From positions 25,557,330 through 25,621,329 of the forward strand of contig NC_049984.1 in NCBI RefSeq assembly GCF_000003815.2: a DNA stretch of 64,000 nucleotides, written 5' to 3'. Below are positions 11,401 to 23,400 of the stretch, piece by piece. The notes under the pieces are model-generated. The model had not been told where the DNA came from. It saw only the letters and a list, made by a program, of their open reading frames with translations, and searched no databases. The stretch comes from Branchiostoma floridae (lineage: Eukaryota; Chordata; Leptocardii; Amphioxiformes; Branchiostomatidae). Positions within the stretch are counted from its first letter, which is position 1, and the number at the start of each line of letters is the position of its first letter. Made by a program: the position numbers and the translations under genes.

Positions 11401-14400
11401 TTACGGTGTTATAAACGTATCGTGGTTTCCAGGTCCCCACATCCCCCCCCCCCCCCCAGTTCACGCGTCGACAGTTCTATGTCCATAGAGCAGCTTACAT
11501 GGTGTGTTCTGGTAGACTAGATCTACAAAATCTACACGTTAGCCATCTCTGTCACACTCCCCTCTGCCTGAACTTCCATCATCTGTCTTTGGAGAAACAG
11601 TCAGTCAATAATCAGAGAAAGACATGCCGAAGGAAGCAGGAGTGTAACCGGCACGGAGACAAGCCAGTTTGTATTTTGGAGTAGAGTAGGCAAGGTAAGA
11701 CTAAAAAGTTCTTTCTTAGTCTGTGTCTGATGAGTAGTCAGTTGGAGATTCTTCTTCTGCACCACGGCTGTATGAATGTTCCACTGCTGTCTTCTTCACT
11801 CCTTTACCTTTGCCTCTACCCTTAGCCCCACCCTTACGTCTACCTTTACCTTTAGACTGTCCTGTCATCACTGGTTTGCTTTTGCAAGTTCTTTGCTCTT
11901 TTCTGTCGTCATATGCGGCATATTTTTTCAAAATCTTGGCTGCCAGTCTTATCTTGTTTTGCACTTCCATTTTGTACGACCGGTGATACTGTTTCTCTCT
12001 TTCCATTCCCTCTAATGCAGGAACAGCGGCCGAGTTCGGTGCAAGTGGAATATTTGCCGCGGCGCGTTTGAGGGCTATTGACATCCCTGTACCATTGTTT
12101 GAAGAATGGATTGCAGCTGCTACTCTCCCCGCTAAGGTACGTGAACGAACCACATTTTTTGCACAAGTCTTGCTGATTTGTCTGTTGACACTTCCCACCT
12201 TGTTTGTGTTCCTCCCCTTACGTGTCTTCTTCAAAGCTGTCTTCCCCAGCCGGATCTCCATAATTGTCTTAAGCAGTTGAAGGTCACCAGTGTCCGGGGT
12301 GATGTTACCCTGCGCCCTGTCAGGTATGGTTTTGAACGGCCATATAGATGGATGCCTGCATATCAACGAACCTTCAGCACATTTGTCGTGATCGTCTGCA
12401 TAGCAATAAGGTATTGCTCCCATGTCCCATCACTTTTTTCATTTTTGCAGCCATCTGTTTTTTCCCCCGGGAACTTCTTCCGGGCCTCTTGGTGCTCCGC
12501 ATTCAGCCTCTTGCGTAGGTCATTGCCAAAACGATTCTTCACAAGGTCCCTCTCTGCCTTGTCCTTGCCCGGGAACATGTCCTTGGACCAGGGGGCTTTG
12601 CTCACTCTGGTTCTTACATTTTTACCAAGGTGGACAATGTCTTTGAAGGCTGTGACCTTCTGTCCGGCTTCCTCCATCATGAGGTCCATCATGACTTCTT
12701 GATGCCTCTGGAAGAACTGCTGTCTCCATCCTCCACAACCTCCCCTATCGGTGTCGGCCTGGGCCCAGACAGTATTTTCTTGGCAGCTTCCCTAGAAGCC
12801 TCTTTCTCGTCCCCAATGACTGCCTCTGGGATATTGGCTAGGCAGTTGTGCGGTAGTGCTTGCCCCTGGTTGCATTTTTGGCAGATTTTGTTTCTCACAT
12901 GCGAACTGACAACAACTTTCTTTCGAGTCACATTTTCAGCTATGGTGGTGACACTGTTGGGACTTGGCTGGCCTGGTTTTCTCCCCCTTGCAGAAAAGAG
13001 CGGGCTTTGGTAGCGGGAGTCAACCTCTACTGGAATGCCGCTGTCAGGTAGGTTTCCCTTCTGGAGGTGGATCTCATGCACTTTCTCTCGTCAAGATGCC
13101 ATGTTTTCTTCATTCTGCCTAACCATTAGGTCATTGTATTTGACTGCCATCTTCTGTAGTCCAGATTGGCATGGTACCGGTAGCTCGAGGGTGGCTGCCA
13201 GCTCTCTGATTACCCGCACTCCAATCGGACATGGCAATTTGCACTGCGAAGTTTGGCACTGCAGCCTTGGCACCTACTCCATTTGATTCTCTCTCCGTAT
13301 AGAACTTTGTGAGGTCGGATACATACTCGCAGGTGTCACACACAAGTGTCTCTGCAGTAGCCAGGCCTTTCTTCTTCTCTCCCTTGTATGACAGTCTGAC
13401 TAGGACCTCGCACTGTGGCAGTCGCTTGTCATATTCTCTCTGTGCACTCACACATGCTCTGACCGCTGTCTTGGCATACCAGATGCGATACCCCTCCACC
13501 TCATCGCTGTCTTCCTTCTCCCCCACAAACCTTGAGATCCTGCTGCTACCTGCCAGCTTCGTAGGACGCAGCACCATAGTCCTTCCTACCTCATTTAGAG
13601 TTTCAGTGTCGTTCCGTAGAATGCCGTAGAATGTTTCCCCCCCTGTCTCGATTGATGTATAAACCCTCCTCATCTTCTGTTGGCCTACGATAGAAAGAGA
13701 TGGCTTTTACCTGCTGGAGAGTGATCCCTCGGTTCCACGGTTTGTTGCCCGCTCTAAACTGTCCGGCATGACGCAGCCTCCCCTTCTTCTTTCTCGGTGG
13801 TATGATGTCGTCTTGATGTGGGTCTACTGGGCAGAGCTGTCTTCACAATGTCTTGTATAGATCAGAATGACACAAGGGCTCCCATCTCTCCACTTTTTTT
13901 AAGCTAACCAGCATGAGGGAGTGACAACTTGCCCATATGCCTGGATGATACTGAGCCATTTCTCACCTGTGTGACACTGTGGCTTGAGTAGTTCCCATGG
14001 AAAAGACCTCCTGTTTGGGTTTTTTTTTGGTAGTTTTTAATTGGAAGCAGCACAAATCAAGTGTCATGGCCTAATTTCAGTGTCTTACAATGGCACATTG
14101 GCAGAAAAGTTGTAAAGATGTTATTAAAACAAGATCTTATTGCCATTTTTGCATTATGCACCACCCAAAAGTGCCCCAATATGCAGTTTATCATCCTTTC
14201 AACTGTAAAAATTAAGTCTGTGATGGAGTAGAGGACTGAATTCATCACATTGACAGTTGTTTTGGCATTGTTTTTGTCTTCTGCTATCATTTTCTGCCCT
14301 ATTAAAGACATGTTGCCATTATGGGACATGGTCCTGCCTATCACTAACATTCTGAGACTGGAATTACAGCCATTGACACTTCCCAGGAAAATCAGTGCTA

Positions 14401-17400
14401 CTGAGTCATAGTTTATTGAAATTCTTTCAAACTTGCAGAAGTAGTGTAGAACTATTTTGTGCATTGTCTGAAGGTGGGCAGTATAGAATATGTGTTCTTT
14501 CTATTGTTTTGATGCTGTCCTCAAAAGGTCACCGGGGTGCGTTTAGCTGCTTTGATGACCTTTGCACCGTACGGAAATGCTTCAAATTTCGTAGACGGAC
14601 AGTTTAGAAGCCATACTTTTCTGCCAATATGAGTTTTCCAACGACTAAACGTCAGGTAGGTGACTTTTGACGTTTTGCATGCTGTAGGTGCCTGCCGGAC
14701 ATTGGAGGTCTGTGCCCGGCAGCCATTGGGGATAAAGCGGAAGCGCGGGGGAGAAGCGGAATTACATCGGGGGGTAAAGATTTTTTTTTTTTTTTTAATT
14801 TTTTTATTCAAACTTTATTCAATATTTCAGCATAATACACAATAGCTCATACATATACATCATTGGAGCACAATAAAAAAACATTAACATGTGGTATAAC
14901 AGAACTGGGTGAGAGAGAGAGAGGGATAACAAGCGTTGATCATTGGTCTGTGATTGACTTAACAGGTGTATCTAAGGGATATCTATCATTGGCATATTGG
15001 CAATTTTAGCTTTAAAGTATTTCAAGTTTGGTTTCAAATCTTTCAAAAAACAGTTGTAAATTACATATTTGGCAATAAGGATACAATGTAAAAGCTTGTT
15101 GTCTCTGTATGTTTCAGATATTTCATATATAATCAAGTTCTCATCTATGTTCAGATCTTGCTGTGTTTTGATTTTCCACCATGTACAAAAGTGTTTCCAG
15201 AAAAGTACAACTTCATGACAATATACAAAAAGGTGCTCAATAGTGTGGTCTTCATTACAATTATTACATTTGTTGCTTTGTTTGATGTTAACTTTTTGTA
15301 GCCAGTTGTTTGTCGCAAGATACCGGTGTAGAATCTTATACTGAAAACATTGTAATTTTGTGTCTTTTGTTACAACAACGCATGCTGTAGGTGCCTGCCG
15401 GACATTGGAGGTCTGTGCCCGGCAGCCATTGGGGATAAAGCGGAAGCGCGGGGGAGAAGCGGAATTACACCGGGGGGTAATGATGAACGGCTGTGGCACA
15501 GATGAAGTACAGCGGGGGTCAAGGGGAAGTCGGTAGGGGGAAAGCTGAACGGGTAGGGGGAAAAGCTGAGTTAGGTGGGGGTGGATAACATCAACCATTG
15601 ATTTATACCAATTATTGAATTTCATGAATTTCTCAGTAATTCTGCAAATTAGATCTTTATGTGCGTAATAAACAATTTCAAGATAAACAAGTAATAATGT
15701 ATAATGAGTTTGAAAGCCCTAGTGTAAAGTGCAGTTGAAGTACAAGTTTTCCTCATTATGCCACAGCAATAAAATATAATGGATGACATCAGCGCGCGCA
15801 TTAATTTTTGACTGATTTCAGACAAGAAGTTTTTTTTTCCTTCCGAGATGGTCATGACGAGAAAGTACCAAAATGGTAAAGCGTGTTGTGTTGTAGGCTA
15901 ATGGTTGTACTTGTAGAAGTGACACTAGCGTGGTAGCAATGATTGCAGTTACAGAAGTGAAACTAGTTGCATAGTTGTAAAAGTGGCACCAATATGGAAG
16001 CCATGAGTGTAGTTGCCATGTTGGTAAGTGACACAAATCTACCGCACTTTACAACGCTAGTTCACGTCTTGAATATAGGAATGAATGTCTTGTTGGTTGC
16101 GATACCATGTTTCGTCGCTTCAATCCTTTTTTTTTACAATGTTTACTGCATATTTGGAAAATTTAGCCATCTTGTTTTTTTCGCCCTATCTCAATATTTT
16201 TTCAGTCTGCGGAGGATGACATTTATAAAATTTACTTGCTGTGGCCTTACCTGCGGTATTCATGTCACAGAACGCCTCCACATCAGAGGGGAGGAGGCCG
16301 ATTCTGAAGACCCCACTTGTTGTCCATCCTGATGAACGATACTCAGCACAGTCGTCTTCTGTCAAACAAGTAACAAAAATACACTATTTACTTTAATCTA
16401 TATATACGTCTATCTATATATGTATATAACAATGTTCATCACTGTATATACAACAATACTTGTGGTTTGGGACCGAATGATAAGCAGTAACAATGCAGTG
16501 TGGAATTTTGCCAGTTAGTACTCTCCAAGCAGAGGTTTGCTTTGGACAGCCGGTAGACATGAAAAGAGCACAAGATTGAGAGCACGATGAAAACGTTAAA
16601 CAAAAACAGCCGAAGCTCTGAGGAACTAGGGAGGCGCCCTACTGTCATCGAAACGTCTTCTGTGATTTTGTGTCTATATTGCAAAGAAATTTGTTATCCG
16701 CTAAAAGAACTTTAGTTTTAAATTACATAATAATCAACAATATAGAATACGCCATTTAAAAATTCGCAAACATATATGAATGCCTGCATCATACCCAGTA
16801 CACAGATGACTCCTGCGTCTTCCTTGTGGGTGCAGTCGTGGTCTCCCCACTTGTTGATCTGACACCTCGCTACAGATGACTCGTTTCCTAAGCAGCCAAG
16901 ATTGTCCAGCCAGATGAGGCCAGTCCCTTGAGGAAAAACTCCTCCCACCGCCGCGACTCCCCCACGATACCCGAGCTGTCTGCAGACCACCTGAGCGTCC
17001 CTGTCGTCAAACCCGTCATCACAGATCGTTCCCCAGTCACCATCTCCGGGACGGATCTCCAGTAGGCCTTCTGATGAACTCTGGCTCCCGTTTAGTCGGA
17101 CAGACACGACGCCTAAAACATAAAGCGGTAAAGCGGTCATTATCCAATTATTGACTGGATGATATGATGTGATCGCTGTCGTTCCATTTATGCTAACGTC
17201 ACGTTTCCGACAGGGCAGTTTTGGGAACGAAAAGTACGATATAAAAGACAACAAGAACACAAAACGGACCAAAATAATTCAACAGCATGTCTTGTGCATA
17301 TTTTTGGCATAGGCTTTCCTTGTTGTTTTTCGTAAACAACCCGGCCGGGCCACGGGAAGGAAATGTGGCGTAGGCCTGACAAGGGTAAATCAGAATCTAG

Positions 17401-20400
17401 AGAATGATTAGTCATCATCGCAGTTATGGACATCCGAAAGTTATAATCTATAACTCTCTCCTAACAGTATTCTGCCATCATAACAGATTTTTATGAAGGT
17501 AAGAGCCCCATAGCCTTTTGGAGGCTGCAAGGGTAGTGCGTTGATATCCACTTTGTCTTAGGGCACGGTATTTGACGGTAGAGTCGATCCCTCTCCTTCC
17601 ACCACCTTTTTCCTGCCCAACCGAAGTCATCTGCACATCATCACACTTTGTGGATTGAGCAACGATGGGCAGAAACTCTAGCCAGGGATACCCGGGCAAT
17701 CGAACTCTCGATGCCTGTTTTTTCACAAAGAGTACATAAATCTTTTGTAAAAAAAAAATTAACATCAAAGATACAACTAAGCCTGACTAAACCGCACTCC
17801 TAGAGACCGGCCTGACAATTGCTGCCTCCTGCCATCGAGAGATTGTGTAAACACAGGCTAAGATACAAAGTTCTGAATTATTTTTAAAGTAAGACCAACT
17901 GTTTTTATCATAAATTGCATTTTATCACAAATTGCAGAGACACTTTCCGTAAAATCTAGACCCAAAAGATACAAGAATATGAGGTAAAACCAACCTGTAC
18001 AGACAACTGCTATATCCTGTCCATGCTCACAGTCAGAAGGTTCCCAGCTGAAACCACACGACAGGATGTTGGTCTCGTCTCCACTACAGGTGACGTCACC
18101 TAGCCAGACCCGGCCCGTTCCTTCCCAAAAAGCTGCCAGGCTGGCATTGACTCCTCCGGTATAACCCAGCTGTTTGCAAACGAGCTCGCTCTCAGCCTGG
18201 GTCCAGCCGGTATGGCACACGGTGCCCCACTCTGCCGCCAGCCACGGACGGAACTCAAGCCGTCCCTCCCACGGCGCGAGGCCTCCGAACAGCCGCATGG
18301 ACCCGTCTCCTAGGAACACAAAGGCCAAGGACATTACTTTCCTAAGGAAAAAGCAAGAGAGAGAACGGGTGGCGTAACGGCAGGGCATTTGACCTAGAGA
18401 ACATGGAATGAGCACCGTACCATATAGACACGTGGATATCAACCTGCTGCCTTGCACCTTAAAAAAGCTATCAGACTACCTTCTGTCCTTTGTATGTCGC
18501 ACTGTCAAGTAAGTAACTAACTTGAGTGCAATGCTAAATTGCCCATGCCTGTCTTGGAAGTAAATAATAAAAAAAGCAGTTTTCTTGCTCGAATGTGCTT
18601 GTAGAATCACAAAGTTAAGATGTGGTCCGACACAAAGGATATACTCACCATGAATTTTCTGTCCATCTCGTCGACATCAGATGTTTGGTTCACTGCGCTT
18701 ACGTTCCAAAAGTAGTCAGATGTTGATTCACTGCGCTTACGTTCCGAAAGTAGGAAGTGATCCGAGCGCATCAACCTTCACTGACCCGTGATGGTGGTAG
18801 ATTCCGCCTTCCCACCATTTATGATTCGCTCCTGACGTCATCACACTTCCGTCTTACGGAACGTCAGCGCAGTGATTCAGACATCTGATGAGGGTCGGAG
18901 AGTGAGATGGACTGAAATTCATTGAGTGTTTGCCTTGTGTTGGACCAAAGCTCAACTTTGTAACTACAGCTTTCTTGTGTACACATGTTATGTCATACAA
19001 TGTTTCGACTTTCTATGCTGCCCTTATCATTGTAATATAGTATTCCTGTTAACAGCTTTCTTGTGTACACATGTTATGTCATATAAATATAGTATTTGCG
19101 TCGATGACGGTTATACATAGTCATATAGTAAGTAAAGACAAAGTAATAGAGACTTAACACAACAACTTCGTGATAGGAAGAACAAGTGCTTTTAAAAAAG
19201 CTGGCATTTTGCCAACGTTTGCGTGTGTGAACGTTTTTTTTCTAGTTATTAGAATATCATATAAATAGAACAGAGTAACTAAACCTGATATTGGCGCATG
19301 GAGAGATTCACATATGTGCCTGAACTGCAGCAGATCTAGACGCCACCTGTTAAAATTTGCGTGAACTGCAGCAAATTTCACTACACATTGCCTGTTTTTG
19401 AGTGAGCTCTGTTGCGGGGCATTTTAAGTTTTTTTTTTTAATTTTTATTTCTATTCGGCAAAAAAACGAAGCGGCGAATCCGTTAACCAAAGAAATAAAT
19501 TGGTGTGGCCAAATGGATGTAAAAATTAGTATTTCAATGGATGTAAAAAAGAAAGAAAAAAAGTTGAAAAAATCTACCTCTCTGGATTCGAACCGGGTGC
19601 ATTGGTTTAGAATGCGTAAACTTTACCACTGCGCTAGTGCGAACATGTTGAAATAATGCCTGTTTTAACAGGTATACAAATGTTTGGCATGGATTGAACA
19701 GGTCCGTTCATCTCAACATCACAACATCACAACGGCGACTACACTGGCCGGAAGGCATTTTGCGACTGCAAGTCGCAAAATGCACAAAAGGAGCCATCCC
19801 AGGGCACGACAAATGTCAAGTAATTTGAACTTTTTGGCTGTTATGACCTTAACTTCCTTCAAATGCCTTACGGGCATTGGTCACTTGAATTCTGTGCAGT
19901 GGGACAAAATTTACTATTGGGTAGATTGTTGAAGCAGCAACTGGTTACAACCATTTTGAGAAAACTTTAAGGAATTAATTAGTTGAAGAAATCTTTCGCT
20001 TTATAGATCTAGTCACGACATTCAAACCTAGCTGCTGAAGAAGTTCCAGTACCTTCACAGACGACACCTACATCCTCCTTGTGTGAACAGTCACTCCGCC
20101 CCCAGGACTCAGCAGAACAGTCTCCAAGGTTCGTCTCGTTGCCCCTGCAGGCCACCTCGTCCAGCCAGACGTTCCCCGAACCTTCCCCAAAATGACCTGC
20201 CAGTTTCACCTCCAGTGCCGCCCCGAAGCCGAGCTGTCTACAGACAACATAAGCGTCCTGCAGGTCAAAGTTGTCATCACAGACGGAGCCCCATTGGCCG
20301 GTACCGTTTCGAACCTCCACCCGGCCTTCAAGCGGAGATCTACCATCAGCCAGATGAATCTGGAGCCCTATGTATGCAAATCAATTATTATTAAACATAT

Positions 20401-23400
20401 CACACAACCAGTAGTGGTCACTGTCATTAGCCTTTTGCTGATCACTGCAATTTTCTTTTTGTCTGTGGAAAGGAAGAAATACCGCAATTTTTAGCTGAAT
20501 TGTGTCCTGTTGAAGTTGAATTATATTCAGGAGATTAGAAATAGGTTTTGAATGAACAAAGTGGACAAATCAGTTGACGTTTGTAAAAAAAAAAGACATG
20601 AGTATACTAGAAGTGGGCCTATTACTTTTTTAACTTGACCTTAGACTTGGAAAATACTGACAGGTTTGTAATAATTAAATACCTTTCTGTTATACCTGAC
20701 TTGTTTAATTCATGTAATTTATATATGGCAATAGCTACTACTAGTATATGATAATGACGTTAATGCGGATCTTTACGCCGATTTATACTGTGTCAAAGGG
20801 CAAGGCCGGTTCCTATCACTAGAACCTTCTTTCTTTCGTTTTGAGGCTACCAACTTCAACTTGCTGACGTTTGTAGCCTATATACTCATTTTTCACTTGA
20901 GTGAAGTGAGGAAAGTCGTGTTAAGTGCCTTTCCGGTGACACGGCGGGGTTTGAACTCAGGACCTTCTGGACCTGAGTCAAACGTGCTGCCGATTGCGCC
21001 ACACGGTGCCCCGGTTTATTCTGCGATCATAGGAACCGGTCGTTCAGAAATGGTATAGCGGTAAGGATAGCTCACTGGCAATAGGCTGTGGCTCGGAGGG
21101 TGACGCCACCTCGACTGTTGTGACCTCAGCGGTGGGCACTGGATCAGGCGGCGGTCCGGCTGTGGGCGATGACACGGTGTCACCTGGTACCAGTCCTTCA
21201 CAAGCACACTACCATGTATAGTGAGAAATATTTAGATTATACATAACAACGACTATCATAATTCCACCAGGTGCCATAATACCGCCACCTTCATAAACGT
21301 TAGTATAAAGGTCTTCCCAAGATTGTCTTGAACACCGAATGTTAAATATCCTAAATGTAATACAATTCAGATATTTAGGTGTTGAAGGCAATCTTGAGAA
21401 GGCCTCTATAACAACGTTTTTTGAGGTGGCGGTATAATGGCACCTGGTGGAATTATGCGAATGTATGTTACAACTCATTGTGCTAATAGTTGTAGAAAAC
21501 TTGACAAAATCACTGTATCATTGTTGTGTCGATCATCATACATAAGTCCTTCTACTAACAATCCCGACCCATGTTCTACACGAACGCACACTTGTTTTGT
21601 AAAATTGCACTTGACTCTAAACCCTTGTGAGCTGAGCTTCAATCTTGTACTGAACATATAACCGATATTATCATATATCCAGGGGACGTGGACCAATCAG
21701 AAGGCCCCATTTCATGTTGGTTATGACGGCGTAACAGATGGAACAGACGTGCATTAAATAGTTTCATTTAAAGTTTGAACCAATCAGAAGTACAGACACA
21801 CAGCACTCTGGCCAATCAGAATGAGATATTCAGGAATCGTGGCCAATGAAAAGTATGATTACATCTGCCAAGATAGGGGAATGAATACAGGCATGGCAGG
21901 GGGATTGCGTTTCTTTGTTCAGAAAACATTTGCCGTCTTAAAACAATATTAGATTATCTGAAAAATGTAAAAACAATAAAATTCGTTTCAATTTATGCAC
22001 AGCTCAAACGGAAAAACTGAAAATATTGTTTGATCCACCCCCCAATTTAAGTTAAATGATCCGCAGATGACAATATCACCAGGGCCCGCCATTTTGGAAC
22101 CAGAACTTCAGTAGAGCTGGAGGAACAAAATGCGCTGCCTTTCTTCGGGAAAGACGTGTCTGAGTTCGTAGTGAACTAGATTCTTACGAGCACAGAGATC
22201 CGGGAATGCCTCACGAAAGCCGGCAGAGATTTACCGCCCTTGATACGAACGAACTCGACAAACTGGAGCACTGGAGCGGGTGGAGAAAACTGCGCGGAGC
22301 GTGCAACAGTTTGTAACATAACGAATCGACTTTGTTATTTTTTCAAGCTTTGGAACTGAAAGACATTTCACGTACAAGTTATATACTGTTCAAATGCACT
22401 GTTCAAATTTATTGAATGTACTGAATAAAGGATGTATGTTTTATAAAGGAATTTGTCGCTTAAATGGGTCAGTTTGGGTAGAATGTCGGACACTTCGGCA
22501 CATGGACACTTCGGCCCCCTGGCAATCAGAACATTTCGGCCCCAAGCCGAGGACACTTCGGCCCCAAGCCGAGGACACTTCGGCCCCGAGTCTACTCCAC
22601 AATAGTTATCTAACACGTAGCCTTAGTTGACTAAATAACGTATAATTCTAGGACGTATGATTTTACTTGTACAGTATATTATATAGTGTTCTCCTGTTTA
22701 CTCGAGGAAATCGTCATTAGTGATAACAATTTTTTGGCGTTTTCGGGGCATGAAGATCCCTTTTTGCTCCGGTTTTCTGCATGACCCTAGCTTACCTGAA
22801 GTCTTACCTACTGCGATGTATAGTTAGCCGTCTTAAACAGTCCTATGAAGTACTCCACAACGTGACCTGTTACGGTTTTTTTTTTTAATGTACAACATAG
22901 GTAACTTACATGTACAGCTTAAAAACGAATCTACTGCTCAAAACACCCGACTGGTATTAACTGTTCATCGTAAATATCGAAATCAATGTCCTTACAACTG
23001 CGAGCTAAGAGATTAATTTGTACATTGCATAGCATGCCCACGCACACAGGAACTAGCAGGGCCGAAGTGTCCTGGACTTGGGGCCGAAGTGTCCTGGACT
23101 TGGGGCCGAAGTGCCCTGGACATGGGGCCGAAGTGTCCTGGGCTTGGGGCCGAAGTGTCCATGTGCCGAACTGTCCTGATACCGTCTGAAATGGATAGGA
23201 AACATGCAAATTTCGACCATTTTTCTGAGAGTGCTTAGGATTAGTATTAGGGTTAGGGTTCCTGTTAGGGTTAGGGCTAGGGTTAGGGTAAGGGGTTCGT
23301 GGTAGAAAAATTGTTTCCGAGGAATTGTGTTTTTTGGTCATAATTCGGTCTGAAATGGATAGAAAACATGCAAATTTCGACCATTTTTCTGAGAGTGCTT

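Noticed and set aside
12178-13051. Several plus-strand frames of 70-174 codons
   Set aside because: Antisense of the Mutator-like transposase, whose minus-strand motifs are coherent.
13677-13710. A 34-bp intron in the transposase
   Set aside because: Reading straight through gives a better continuation ([11 protein letters not shown]), with a frameshift at the C run at 13638-13643, so no intron is needed.
14972-15625. A single 217-codon minus-strand gene
   Set aside because: It fuses flanking target DNA (15380-15625) with the LINE fragment; the junction coincides with the target duplication border.
19578-19645. A functional tRNA gene
   Set aside because: T arm and acceptor stem do not pair; only A box, B box and anticodon arm are preserved.
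21076-21183. A plus-strand exon in the same stretch
   Set aside because: The plus frame is also open, but it has no good acceptor and the neighbouring gene is on the minus strand.
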